DNA of 64,000 nucleotides from Phyto melanocephala (GCA_941918925.1 OW799233.1:125078833-125142832), one strand, 5' to 3'; positions 1-11,984 are shown, counted from the first letter of the stretch. A program made the numbers and translations. Notes: a model not told the origin generated them from the letters alone.

Positions 1-102
1 CACGAGTGCCCCAAGTGGCACGTTTGAAAATTTTGATGGCACGCACAAAAACAATATTATTTTTTTTTATAAGTTGTAAGTCGCATTGTAAATTTATATA
101 TC

Positions 103-1300
103 TTGACCTACTGTATAGATGCATTGGAAAAAAGAGAAATATGTCCTTCTAAAATTGTGTCAGTTACAACTGACGGTGCCCGTAGCTTAACTGGACGGGA
201 AAATGGGTTTATAAATTTATTTACAAAACGAATTGCACACGCAATTCTTGCTTTTCATTGCACTCAAAACCCCTCCACCAAGGTATTTGTTGGCAAAATC
301 AACTTGTAATAGACCCAAGCCCCCATTCTCTACAGTGCCGTTGGATGTTATGTGTAGAGGCGCTATACCCAAAGGCACTGTGGACTCCGACCAATTAGGA
401 ATTTCATTATAATGAATGCAACGACGCTCGAATGTTACACAGCCCACCGTAACACCGTCCGTTGGGCACACCCGACGCACTATTCACCAACAAGTTATGT
501 GCCAAAAGAGGTTTAGAAATGTTAGCTGATATTTTCAGTTTTGTAACAAAATTAGTTAATTTTACATCAGCACGAGCACTAAATAAAAGAAAATTTCAAG
601 AGTTGTTAAACGAAAAAAACTCGTCGTACAATAGCTTAATTTTATATAATAATGTACGCTGGTTAAGTCGCGGAAATGTTTTTCAAAGCTATATTCTTTC
701 ACTGATTTATGCTGTTCTCACTTAAATGAATTAAATATAAAACTACAAGGTGTTAATACAACAGTCATTATAATATTTGACTCAATCAAAGCGTCAAAGT
801 CAAATTACCGATTTTTAATCGTGATATTTTTTTTATTCCTATAAATATTTTCCGAATTCAAAAAAAAAAAAATTCTGAAAGTGAATGTCACGAAAAGTGA
901 AATAAAAAGTCATTAACGAAAGAATTTTCAACGGTGATTCAATCAATAATTTTCTGCAAGACTTACGCAGTTTAAAGAATTTGAAGAAACTTTAAAATTT
1001 ATTTTATATCCTGATACAGTACCATTTGAAGATTAAATTTAGAAGTTCTTGAGTGGTGGAATTATATTCCTGACACGTTTAACTGTTTAAAAATATTAGC
1101 AAAGCCAATTTTTTCAATATTTTCATCGACGTGGGCATGTGAATCTCTATTTTCACAATTAAATTTTATAAAAAAAAACAAATATAGGAATAGAATGACG
1201 GATGAGTCGAGCTCTGCATGCGTACTGTTGAAATTAACAAAATATGAACCAGATATTAAATGTTTTTCATCTTGTGTACAGCAATACAATTGTTTTTAAC
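103..1300 (+). pseudogene. hAT transposase remnant, C-terminal half
   Basis: Three coding blocks are visible. The first (about 103-264) gives the TTDGARSLTG and AFHC region of the RNase H-fold core. The second (from 482) gives CAKRGLEML and, further on, NVRWLSRGNV. The third (about 960-1290) gives the hAT C-terminal dimerisation region with the signature STWACESLFSQLNFIKKNKY. Removing 265-476 together with one 5-bp repeat makes blocks one and two continuous and in frame as [16 protein letters not shown], the expected hAT sequence. The third block is separated by AT-rich decayed sequence with frame breaks. It resembles the transposases domesticated as ZBED/GTF2IRD2-like proteins. It is not functional: N-terminal zinc finger absent, stops and shifts present. 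Confidence 0.75.
265..476 (-). pseudogene. Poly(ADP-ribose) glycohydrolase (PARG) coding fragment captured inside the hAT transposase
   Basis: On the minus strand this stretch is open for about 70 codons. It reads VTFERRC, then IPNWSES, then [20 protein letters not shown] and [11 protein letters not shown], which I recognise as the PARG catalytic macrodomain region leading into the Gly-Gly-Gly signature. The fragment stops directly after GGGVL, so the following QEE catalytic glutamates are absent and it cannot be an enzyme. It has no introns, no stop codon, and a higher GC content than its surroundings. GCACT flanks it on both sides (260-264 and 477-481), like a 5-bp target duplication, and removing it repairs the hAT reading frame. 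The assignment is by motif recall, not by alignment. Confidence 0.75.
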
Positions 1301-1591
1301 GTGAATTTTGTTTCTATCATATTGCTTTTTGTAAAACATTAATGTAAAACAAGTAAGAGCGCTATATTCGGCCGTGCCGAATCTTATATACCCTTCACAA
1401 CGTGTAGTCATGCAATAACAGTAGTTTGTGTCACCATTCATCCCATATGAAATTGTACATACATATAAAAACATACATATATAAAATTATAAATTCAAGT
1501 ATGTATGTTAAAAAAAACAAAAAAAAATAAAAAAAAAAATAAAAAAAAAATAAAAATAAAAAAAATTAAAAAAAAAAATATTATATATATA

Positions 1592-4390
1592 TCTATGTAT
1601 ATAAAAGAGTAACGTGACTGACTGACTGACTGAATGACTGACTGACTGACTGACTGATTCATCATCGCACAGCCCAAACGCAAAGAGCTAGAGACATGAA
1701 ATTTGGACAACCGTTTCCTCTTTCAATGTATAGCTCCACTAAGAAGGGATTTTTGGAAATTCGTACTTTAAGGGGGTAAAAAAGGGTAAAAACGGGTAAA
1801 ATCGGTAATCTTATATCTGCTAAACTAAAAATGATACAAATTAAATTGAAAAAGTATTGTAATTTGCACAAAAAATAAGCTGACAGGTGTCTGGCCTTTT
1901 TTAGAATTTTCAACCCCTAAGGGAAAAAACGGGTAAAATCTATAATTTGGTACTTTTTGGTACCCTATGTAACTTCCAAACGCATAAAGCTTGGAAAAAA
2001 ATTTAAACTGTATTAAGTAATCCGCGAAAAAATATTAATAGGAATTCGGCACTTTTTTGAAATTCATATGTATAAGGGGTAAAACTGTTCCCTTTTTTTG
2101 GTACTTTTTTTAAAATAAACTTTTCTTATATTATTCAATGGGACAAAATTTGACAATTATTATTTCCTAATAGAATATGGACAACTATTTAGGTGAAATT
2201 TTTGGAAACTTTTTTGGGGACAAAAAAGGTACCAAAAAGGGGAAAATTCCGGAAAATGTATGTAATTCCTAATTAGACGGCCAATTTTCACAAAATTTTT
2301 AATTGGGATTTCACTAGACATAAAAAACTATGTAATTTAGTAAAAATTTAAACACATTCATAACAAGGTAGAAAAGGGAAAAATCGGGAAGAGTTTGGTA
2401 CTTTTTAGAACATAATTACTTTTATGCAAAAAAGAGTAGATTTACTGAGTTTTAATCATGTCTATTAAAATATTTTGTTACATAGATATTTGAACATTTT
2501 AAACTTGGAATTTGGAACTTGGACTAAAAATGTACTTTTTCGCTTTTCTATGGTACTTTTTGTATTTTCTACGTTTATAAAGGTAGAATTGTAAAATAAA
2601 GGACTATTGATTCCAGGTTAGATTAAAAATGTTATGGGTGACCAAAAAGGTACTTTTTTGAATTTTTATGGTACTTTTTATATATTCTACGTTTGCGAAG
2701 CTAAAATTTTAATATTAGTGGCTATTGATAAAAGGTGAGACCGAAAATCTTATGGTCGACCAAAAGGGTACTTTTTTGAATTTGAATGGTACTTTTTGTA
2801 TTTTCTACGTTTATGAAGGAAGGATTGTACAATCAAGGACTATTGATTTCAGATGAGACCAAAAATGTTATGGGCGACCAAAAAAGTACTTTTTTTAATT
2901 TTTATGGTACTTTTTGTGTTTTCAACGTTTGCGAAGCTAGAATTTTAAAATTAGTGGCTATTGATACAAAGTGAGACTAAAAATGTTATGGTCGACCAAA
3001 AAGGTACTTTCTTGAATTTTTATGGTACTTTTGGTGTTTTATACGTTTATGAAGGTAGGATTGTACAATCAAGGACTATTGATTCCAGGTGAGACTAAAA
3101 ATGTTATGGGCGACCAAAAAGGTACTTTTTTGAATTTTTATGGTACTTTTTGTATTTTCAACGTTTGTGAAGGTAGAATTTTTAAATCAGTGACAATTAA
3201 TACAAGGTGAGACTAAAAATGTTATGGTCGACCAAGAAGGTACTTTTTTTAATTTTTATGGTACTTTTTGTATTTTCTACGTTAATAGAGGTAGAATTGT
3301 AAAATAAAGGACTATTGATACAAGGTAAGACTAAAAATTTTATGGGCGACCCAAAAAGGTACTTTTTCTATTTTCAACGTTTGCGAAGCTAGAATTTTAA
3401 AATTAGTGGCTATTGATACAAGGTGAGACCGAAAATATTATGGTCGACCAAAAAGGTACTTTTTTGAATTTTTATGGTACTTTTTGCATTTTCTACGTTT
3501 ATAAAGATAGGATTATACAATCAAGGACTACTGATTCTAGGTGAGACAAAAAATGTTATGGGCGACCAAAAAGGTACTTTTTTGAATTTGTATGGTACTT
3601 TTTGTATTTTCAACGTTTGCGAAGGTAGAATCTTGAAATTAGTGACAATTGATACAAGGTGAGGCTAAAAATGTTATGGGTGACCAAAGAGGTACTTTTT
3701 TGAATTTTTATGGTACTCATTGTATTTTTAACGTTTGCGAAGCAAGAATTTCGAAATTAGTGACTATTGATACAAGGTAAGGCTAAATATGTTATGGGCG
3801 ATCAAAAGGGTTTTTTTATGCATTATAATGGGACTTTTTGAATTTTCTACGTTTAAAAAGTTAAAATTGTGAAATAAAGGATTATTTATTCAAGTTTAGA
3901 ATTAAAATGAGATTAAAGACACAAAAAAAGCCTTTTTGCATTTTTATTGTACTCTTTGTATTTTTACGTTTGTAAGCATAGATTGTTAAAATTAGTGTTT
4001 TTTGATGCGAGGTCTAAGTCCTAATATTATGGACGACCAAAATTACTTTTTCTCTTTTTATATATTTTGTATACATAGAATTCTAAATAAAGGTAATAAT
4101 AAACCAAGTGGAAGTTTTATTGAAGGAAAAAATGTTTCTTTTATTATTTTAGGGTAATTTTTGCAAAATATGAATCTTAATTTTTGAAACTCAGTAGCAT
4201 TGATCTTGCTTTTAGTTAGGAAATATATGCCCGATATATCCTTACTCTACTTTTTATATTTCTAAGTAAATTGAATCAGAGATACAAATTTTCATAAATT
4301 GAACCAAAAATATTTAATAATTATAAATAGAACTTGAGCATTCAATAAATAGTAAGAACTGCGCTAACGAAGTAGCGGGTTAAATGCTAG
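1592..4390 (+). mobile_element. Non-autonomous Helitron with internal tandem array (copy 1)
   Basis: Starts with TCTATGTATATAAAAGAG and ends in a 5-bp-stem hairpin (CGCTA-ACGAAG-TAGCG), nine bases, then CTAG. The 5-prime TC, the 3-prime hairpin and CTRR, and insertion between A and T are all Helitron hallmarks. A (GACT)n stretch follows the 5-prime end. It contains no Rep/helicase ORF and most of its length is the tandem array at 2570-3870. A second copy lies inverted at 26092-28665. Confidence 0.85.
2570..3870 (+). repeat. Tandem array of ~117-bp monomers in alternating (dimeric) order
   Basis: About 12 monomers share GGTACTTTTTTGAATTTTTA and a word like ATGTTATGGGCGACC. Two monomer types alternate. 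Type 1 has ACGTTTATGAAGGTAGGATT with GTACAATCAAGGACTATTG. Type 2 has ACGTTTGCGAAGCTAGAATT with TAAAATTAGTGGCTATTG. The higher-order unit is therefore about 235 bp. Short 62-residue ORFs recur once per dimer because of the period; they are not evidence of a protein. Confidence 0.85.
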
Positions 4391-5041
4391 TTATATATAA
4401 AACAAAAAAAAATTAAAAAAAAAAAATTAAAAATATAAATAATATATTAAATAAAAAATAAAAAAAAAGTAAAAAAAATATTAAAAAAAATTTTTTTGGC
4501 TCAGCTGGGATTCGATGCCACGTTTTCTCTAACCAGTATACACGTTTGTATGTATGTATGTTGTTGTTGTAATGTTGTTGTTGTAATGTTGTTTTTGTGA
4601 AAAAAAAATCGAGGTGGTCGTGGGTTTTTGCTCATATCTCAGTTGTTTATGTACCGATGTTTCTGATTTTCAATACCGATCTACTCCCGAATATTTCTGA
4701 TATTTTAATACTTTACCCGGGTCCAACCTATGTCGGGGTGCTTCAAAAAGTTGATTTCAACATACACACGGACAGACGGACAGAGCTTAATCGACTCCCC
4801 TATTCATAAGCTTTCAGAAAATATATACTTTATGGGGTCGGAAATGAAAATTGTAGAAATTTCACACGGAATGACAAACCTATATATACCCTTTTTCACT
4901 GTGTGAAGGGTATAAAAATTGTTTTAAACAGAATTACTTTTATAACATTTCGAATGCAGTTTTGTTGTGGCACGTTACCTATTTAAAAAAGAATTTTTAT
5001 GACTTTGTGGCACGGACATCAAAAAAGGTTCGCCACCCCTG

Positions 5042-5367
5042 TAGTATAAGATTGTATTAAGAATAGCATGTCAAACAAATAATTTTTACGGCCTGGCAGG
5101 TAGACACACACGACACACGTTTTTTAATTTTCAAAAAATATTTAGCATTGACGTTTCTAATGCAGCAGCCAAACTTTTAAATTTGCTATTAATGCTTAAT
5201 ATGGTTCAACGAGATTCATACTAAATATACATACATACATACATACATACATACATACATACATACATACATACATACATACATACATACATACATACAT
5301 ACATACATACATACATACATACATACATACATACATACATACATACATACATACATACATACATACA

Positions 5368-5399
<32 letters not shown>

Positions 5400-6369
5400 C
5401 AATCATATTTTTCAATGCCTTTTTTTGTTATGTTTACATTAGAAACCCAGGTTTAATCATATGTACTAACCAACAAAATATTTAACTGTGAATACACTTA
5501 TGTACATACATACATACATACATATTGTTTTATTAGTTTTTTTTATGTTTTTGTTATTGTTTTTTAATCTATGTATACGAATAGTAGTGTAAACGCGTTT
5601 AACAAAAATAAACAAAAACGTATTGGAAGAGCTCGTCTGGAAAAAAGTGATAAAACTAAATAATAAAATAGTTCACAATGTGTATTTTACGGAGTTTTTT
5701 TTATTTATTTACACGACATCACAATGTTTTTTTTTTTTTAATTTTTGCTTAGATAATGAATTTTATTGTATTTTTTTAGATGGTTAAATAAAAACTTATT
5801 TAAAAGCCAAAAAAAAGTAGTTACCTACTACGCAAACAGATTTTTTAAAGTTATTTGTGTCATACACTTGTAGAAGTATGTACTTGCAAATGTATGTATT
5901 GTTTATTAACCCTTAAACCCATTAACGCATAATGCGTATAAAAATTGAACTCAAAGCTTTAAAGTTTTTTATCGATACGATTGCACATGCATATTTAAAC
6001 GTGAAGAAATTTCTAAAAATCATATAGTTGCTAACAAAAATCATATAGACTTATGTCTTTATCATGTTTTAATATAAGGTTCGTTGGCCTTTACATTTTT
6101 TTTAAGAATTTTTACTACGCTCTGACGAACCATACTAATGCATAAACATGCATGCAAACTTAACGCTTAACAAAATGCACAAAGTCATTGTTATTTCGAT
6201 TTGAAGGAAAAACAATTTTGCATGTATTTTGTTATTGTAACAAAAACAAAACACATGTAAAACTCCAACGCTTGACGCTTAACGCTCTTGTTTAGGTATG
6301 AGGGTAATCCGTTTTATTTATTTTTTTTTATTTATCTCTTTAGCTTCTGCGGGTAAATGACGAAGATTG
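5042..6369. other. AT-rich intergenic DNA, no gene seen
   Basis: Apart from the microsatellite at 5229-5397 and a small (ACAT)n patch near 5500-5525, I see only A/T-rich non-coding sequence and short A or T runs. Confidence 0.6.
5229..5397. repeat. (ACAT)n microsatellite
   Basis: About 42 uninterrupted tetranucleotide units. The minus-strand Met-Tyr-Val-Cys repeat ORFs that span it are products of the repeat period. Confidence 0.98.
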
Positions 6370-6650
6370 ACTTAGAGTCGTATTCATAAAAAATATTTAT
6401 TTTTTAATTTTTTAAAAAATTTTTTTTTATTTTTAAAAAAATTTTTCATTGTTTTTTTTTTTTTTTTGTTTTTAATACATTTTTTTTTTAATTATTTTTT
6501 TTTTTGGAAACACATACGTAAACTCAATTTATAATTCTGCAATGGGATGTGTTGTATATGTATGTACGTATTTCATATGAGATGAATGGTGATACAAACA
6601 ATTGTGAAGGGTATATAAGATTCGGCATGGCCGAATATAGCTTACTTGTT
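6370..6650 (+). mobile_element. Family A repeat, right-end fragment
   Basis: Poly-T middle, then a GGGATG-containing segment, GTGAAGGGTATATAAGATTC, the hairpin ATTCGGCATGGCCGAAT and the terminal CTTACTTGTT. A short deletion removes part of the segment before GTGAAGGG compared with other copies. Confidence 0.7.
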
Positions 6651-7685
6651 TTTTCTTATTTGTTAAAATTGAATTTTTATTTAAATTCCAGAAAATTCTT
6701 TAACATTTCTTTCTAAGTTTTGCTTACAACCCTTTGCTTTTTCAGCTGACAATATTCACATGTAAAAGGTAGCGTTTATGTTTGAATGAAATAATTCTAA
6801 ATTATTTCATTTAAATGATTGTATTACTTTACGGCCATTTCTCAAATTTGTACTTGTTCGTGTCTGATTCATTAACAAACAGCAAATAATATAAGATAAA
6901 AAAATCTAGAAAAAAAGATTAGAAAATAATGCCACTTAAGTGCGACTTTTTTATGTGTTTAAAATACATCCCAAAAAGCTTAAATATATGTATGTACAAA
7001 GTAATGAATAGACAGTTAAATACATACGTTCATTGGATATAATTTAAAATTGGTATTTTAGAATCCATAATCAATGGTTGTTGAGTTGGTAAACATACAC
7101 TTAAATTATAAATAAAATATGCAACGGTTTTATTGTAAAGAGAAGCCTAAAAGCGAAGCAAACTGCTACATACTACTTAGTCATCACTTTTGTTATCAAA
7201 ATAGGACAATAATTAGAATTAAAAATTAAACTGTGTTGGTGTTTTTGCTAATTCAAAAATATCACTAACATTATTTTTAACAACAACAATGAAAATAAAA
7301 CATTTAAAATTTTTTGATATTAATAACAAATATCCCAGTTATTAAACTGTTGTCTCCACCGAGTGTAATTACTAAACTGTAGTTTCACTGAAAACTGAGA
7401 TATCACCAAGTAAAAATTAAATTAGTAACATTACATACACTCAAACTTGTTATCCAATAACTTGTAATTTAACCTTCAAGTTTACACTTGGAAATTTGTT
7501 CTCACTCTATTTTATTTACACATATTTCGTGGATTCACATGCCATATTGTCATACAAGATTTCAAATTAATTTAAAAATATTTACTGTATTCACAAGGTG
7601 TCCTACATGTCATATTGTTGTTGCTTTTTAAGTAAAAACTGTCCTAAAATAATATTTATGCGTATGGTATGTTTATTTATTTTTT
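6651..7685. other. AT-rich intergenic DNA
   Basis: No coding region seen. Around 7590-7670 there is a short stretch (AAGGTGTCCTACATGTCATA) also found in variant form near 9220, 9570 and 24640-24720, probably a degraded dispersed repeat. Confidence 0.5.
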
Positions 7686-8429
7686 TATACCCTTCACACA
7701 GTAAAAAAGGGTATATATAAGTTTGTCATTCCGTGTGAAATTTCTACAATTTTCATATCCGACCCCATAAAGTATATATTTTCTGAAAGCTTATGAATAG
7801 GGGAGTCGATTAAGCTCTGTCAGTCTGTCAGTCTGACCGTCTGTCCGTGTGTATGTTGAAATCAACTTTTTGAAGCCCCCCGACATAGGCTGGACCCGGG
7901 TAAGGCATTAAAATATCAGAAATATTCGGGAGTAGATCGGTATTGAAATTCAGAAACATCTGTAAATAAACAACTGAGATATGAGCAAAAACCCACGACC
8001 ATCTCGATTTTTTTTTTCACAAAAACAACATTACAACAACAACATACATACATACAAACGTGTATACTGGTTAGAGAAAACGTGGCATCGAATCCCAGCT
8101 GAGCCAAAAAATTTTTTTTTTTAATTTTTTTTATTTTTTTTTTTTTTTTTTTTTTTTTTATTTTTTATTTAATATATTTCATTTATTATATTTTTATTAT
8201 TATTTGTTTTTTTATTTTTTTTTTAATTTTTTTTTAAATTTTTTTTTATTTTTTTTTTTAAATTTTTTTTTTTATTTTTTTTTTTTTGTTTTTATATATG
8301 TATGTTTTTATATATATGTACGTATTTCATATGGGATGAATGGTGACACAAACTACTGTTATTGCATGACTACACGTTGTGAAGGGTATATAAGATTCGG
8401 CACGGCCGAATATAGCGCTCTTACTTGTT
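7686..8429 (+). mobile_element. Family A repeat, near full length
   Basis: Left end TATACCCTTCACACAGT, a left hairpin with AAGGGTATATATA, (GTCY)n near 7815-7850, a long T-rich middle, right hairpin ATTCGGCACGGCCGAAT and terminal CTTACTTGTT. It serves as a reference copy for the family. Confidence 0.85.
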
Positions 8430-10308
8430 TATTGTTAAAATTGGTTGGCTGCATAAGCATATTGCCAGGTTACCCCTTCAGAGGTGTTTGTAGTGCAACT
8501 TACTGATCACAAGGTGTATTACCTGTGATTTAGTAAGTCATGTCTTTAAATATAATTTATGATTTGCTTAGATCTTTCCTTTCGTGAAATAGTGTATGAT
8601 GTATCCTTAGTATGTAAGTGTATATAAAAACTCGAGCATATATAAAATTCTTTCTTTTTTCTTTTAAAAACGAAGTTTTCAGTACGATGACTCAAAATTA
8701 TAAAAAAAACGATTCTTCAACTCTCCTTTCTTTCTTCATTTAAATTGCGAGGTTATCCAACAAAGGTTCAGTTGCCGTAAGCCGACCTATACCTGCATAT
8801 AGGAAGTCGGAGCTGAACACTTATATGTATTTTAATTATCTAATCAAAGTTTTGCATGTGGTCAAATGCGACTCCGGGTAACTGTAACTCGGTACAGTTA
8901 AGCGACGCCACGCACTTAACCAATGCGAGTGCGAGACGTAAAACTCTCGAAGCCGGATGAAAAGGACGGCCTGATTTTCCTAATTCGACAACGATAAGGA
9001 CAATGACGCGCGAGCACTTTACCCGACCAGTGCTGAATTACGAATCGTATGGCATGTTTATGGTGCTGTCCTAACTATACAGATGTATAATAGATGTGTT
9101 TTCAAATATTAAAAAAATCGTAGATTTAAATTTGATAGATATATCACACTTAGTTAAGAAAGGTCGTTCACAACAGTCATTTTTTTTTATGTAATTATTT
9201 TAAAATATTTGAATTTGGGACATCTTGTAAAAACATTAATTGATGTTGCTTTTCAAACAAAAATTGTCCTAAATCAATACAACTTCGGTAGGTTTATTGT
9301 GCTGTCATAACCATTCACACATCTTCCTCGACAGGCTGAAAGTTAGCTAAGCCGAACCATCAATAAATTTTGTAACCCAACGCCGAAAATTTTTTACAAC
9401 TCGTTTCATTAATTTTTGGCATATTTACAGAAAATATTTATGTATTTTAATAATAGTTTTGTTTTAATCGTTAAACTTGTATTAGCTGATTTAGATCCGA
9501 AATATCACACTTAAGGACTGTTTGCAGCAGTCGTATTCGTTCATGTTTTCAATATATAACATTCTAATTTAGGACACCTTGTAAATTTTAAGTGAAACCG
9601 AATACATTTGTTTTTGTTTGGAATTTTCATTGCAGTGTATAGTTGTTATAGCCGCTCTCATCACGTAGTGATCTAATGTCGTTCTACATACTTTAAAATT
9701 ATTTTTTTTTTCTAATATTTTTCAATTATGATTTTTTTTCTTTACAAACAACAGAACAAACTTTTAATAGGTATCCTAGGTGGTGACGTATCTTATAACA
9801 ACAAAACAACAGCACTTTAGTCTATATTAGTAAAGTTGCTGTTAGACTTTAAAACACTCAAAATTCTTATATTTAGTTAACTTTTGTGGCCAAAATACAC
9901 AACAAAATTTATCGTAAATAAAAAGAAACAAAACTTACACAAACTTGTCTAAACATTTCCATTTTTATTTTTTAGATAACTCAAATGTCTATTAAAGTAA
10001 TATTACACATGTATTTATGTTGAATGGAGGCCAAAATGATAAATAAAGCAGAAATTGTTGTTAAATTCGTCTGTGTATATTTTATGGTATAAAATCAATT
10101 TTGTTTTGTTTTTTTTTTTTTTTTTTTTAATTTGGAAAATGTGAAGGAAATTTTTTAAAGTTTATTTACTTATACAGAGACGCTATTACACATAGCGGAG
10201 ACTTTTTCCTGTCAACAAAAATTAATGTGCTAACCGAGGCGTACTTATCGATTAGACATAATCGCAGTTTAGAGAGAATATTTTATTTACATTTTTAATA
10301 TATGATTT
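8430..10308. other. Non-coding DNA with degraded dispersed repeat and a GC-richer structured patch
   Basis: No gene seen. Two diverged tandem-like blocks (about 9090-9330 and 9470-9640) each carry TATCACACTTA, a GCAGTC/ACAGTC word and GGACA(C/T)CTTGTAA, so they look like copies of one decayed mobile element. A patch at about 8760-9060 is clearly GC-richer than its surroundings and holds two short inverted repeats (for example TAACTGTA...TACAGTTA). Confidence 0.45.
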
Positions 10309-10517
10309 CAAGGCACATTTATTCATCAGGTAGTCTTATCTCGTCAGCTGATTATTTTTTTCTTTACTTTTTTTAAATTTCAACTGTCAGAGTCTATAGA
10401 TAAAAAACAATTTTCTGCCCTCTGTCGCTTATTTCAAATGTCAAACTTTATACATAAAAAATATAAACAAAAGAGTTCTCTCCGAACTGCAATTACCTGA
10501 TTAATTAATATGCCTTG
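10309..10517. mobile_element. MITE with CAAGGCAYATT terminal inverted repeats
   Basis: The left end reads CAAGGCACATTTATTCATCA and the reverse complement of the right end reads CAAGGCATATTAATTAATCA, both followed by GGTA. About 210 bp and non-coding. Related pieces occur near 52420-52580 and 62915-63026. Superfamily not determined. Confidence 0.65.
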
Positions 10518-10683
10518 GTATGATGTTTGAAATTTGATAATAATGTAATAACTGAATGAAAAAAGTAAGTAAGTATCTGATGAATAAATATGCTTTAAAC
10601 AATTGTTTGGCCGGTCAAGGTTTTTTTTTACGGTTTTTCCTTTTTTGCACTTTTACATATTTTTTTTAACATTTGAACATTCT

Positions 10684-11670
10684 TATACCCTTCACAGTGA
10701 GTGTAAGGGTATATATACAGGTTTGTTATGCCGTATGTAGTTTCTACAATATTAATTTCTGAAACCATAAAGTACATAATTTCTGAAAGCTTAAGAAAAG
10801 GGGAGTCGTTTGTCTGTCTGTATGTATGTTAAGTTTTTTGAAGCATCCCGACGTCGACAAGACACGCGTGGTATCAAAATAGTTTAAATATTTGGAAGCA
10901 GATCAGTATAAAAAATCAGCACAATCGCCTCATTACTTTCTGAGATTTGAGCAATAAACACGATTGCCTCTGTTTTTTTACTCCTATTTCTACCAAGCTC
11001 TAATATAATTTGTAGACAAATCGACAAGTCTATTACTAATCGGCAAAGTTATAGGCAAAAATTATTTGGAAAAATTAATATTTTTAAAATATATCAAATT
11101 TTTAAAGCTCCTAGATAATTTTGGACACGTTTAAAGACACCAAATAATAAGTCGTGGTCTCAAAAATAATTTTTAATAAAAACTAGCCAATCGGTTTGAA
11201 ACTAACTGAGATATTTACAATGAAAAATAAATTTTTCTTAGTTTCTATACAAACGAGACAGCTTAGGACTTGACTAGGGTAATATTAAAATCCATAATTG
11301 CCGCTACTACAAAATGGCGGTCGATAAATTTTTATATAGATAAAATCTGGTATTTCAAATTGCAACCCACTGATCCCCCATAGTACTGGTATCAAATTAA
11401 AAGACTTAACCAGTAAAATATATAAAACTATAAAAAAAAAAGTTTAAAATTCAATATAGCGTCTAAAACAAAATGGCGGAACAAATTTTTTTTTACCTCA
11501 TCAATATGGATATCAAATGATAGGGCTTGACTAGTCGAGTAAAGTTTGTTAACTATGTAAAAATTCAAAAATTTAAATATGGCGTCGGAAAATCGCGTAT
11601 AGCGTAAAATCTGAAATCTAGGCTAAGCTACGATGTTCTTACTATACCTATGTACATGATGGTGACAAAG
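10684..11670 (+). mobile_element. Family A repeat, long subfamily, decayed
   Basis: Starts with TATACCCTTCACAGTG and the duplicated AAGGGTATATATA motif, then follows the ~1-kb variant seen best at 19835-20842: repeated GGCGGA/AAATGGCG words and a tail with TGTACATGATGGTGA. The hairpin right terminus is lost. Confidence 0.7.
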
Positions 11671-11984
11671 TTATGTATGCCTTGACACCATAGGTGAATA
11701 AGCCCCATAAAAACAATATATTGTGTTATGATCGTGAGTGTGCTTTTACTGCTTTCTAAGAAAAATTAGCTTAAAAAATTATATATTAATGTTTTAAAAC
11801 TAATTTATCATATTATTCTTAACTAAAAACTGGAAAAGCTAAAAAATATTCAAGGCATATTCATACAGATGACCTCGTCGCAATAGCTGATCGGAAAGCA
11901 TAATATCAAAAATTTGTTGAATTCCCCTTGATTTCATTTATTTATGCAGGGATAGAAAATGAGATTTTCTTTTCGGTTATTTTT
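11671..11984. other. Non-coding stretch
   Basis: Holds a CAAGGCATATTCATACAGAT word near 11851 similar to one end of the MITE at 10309-10517; nothing else seen. Confidence 0.4.

Larger units (their letters stand above)
1349..4914 (-). mobile_element. Family A (mini-me/DINE-like) repeat, split by a Helitron
   Basis: Runs from the inverted right end (ACAAGTAAGAGCGC, then the hairpin ATTCGGCCGTGCCGAAT) to the inverted left end (GTGTGAAGGGTATA). Apart from the Helitron at 1592-4390, about 770 bp remain, matching uninterrupted copies at 7686-8429 and 38444-39136. The family has a (GTCY)n microsatellite core near the left end and a long A/T-rich middle. It has no coding capacity. Similarity to mini-me/DINE-1 elements is inferred from that architecture. 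Confidence 0.8.
1..5041 (+). mobile_element. hAT-superfamily DNA transposon, decayed, left end outside the window
   Basis: Transposase remnants on the plus strand are followed by a right terminus whose reverse complement reads CAGGGGTGGCGAACC (5027-5041), a typical hAT/Buster-like end. The short word GTGGCACG recurs just inside both ends (near 15-22, and twice around 4970-5012), as subterminal transposase-binding repeats do, so the left end is probably only a few tens of bases before base 1. The element is heavily interrupted: a 212-bp gene fragment at 265-476 and a family A repeat at 1349-4914 that itself contains a Helitron. The N-terminal part of the transposase is missing. Confidence 0.75.

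Noticed and set aside
2786..3662. Repeated 62-codon ORFs with similar peptides (MVL..F..F.K.GLYNQGLL)
   Set aside because: They recur once per ~235-bp dimer of a Helitron tandem array and end in stops; the period is not a multiple of three between monomers. Repeat artefact.
2570..3870. Possible CRISPR-like array
   Set aside because: Monomers diverge throughout, there are no constant-length unique spacers, and the context is a eukaryotic Helitron.
5196..5415. Minus-strand ORFs of repeated Met-Tyr-Val-Cys
   Set aside because: Direct translation of the (ACAT)n microsatellite; no start context or homology.
7916..8107. ORFs with MAQLGFDATFSLTSIHVCMY (also 47882-48205)
   Set aside because: Recurring translation of the family A repeat; present in every copy in whichever frame is open.
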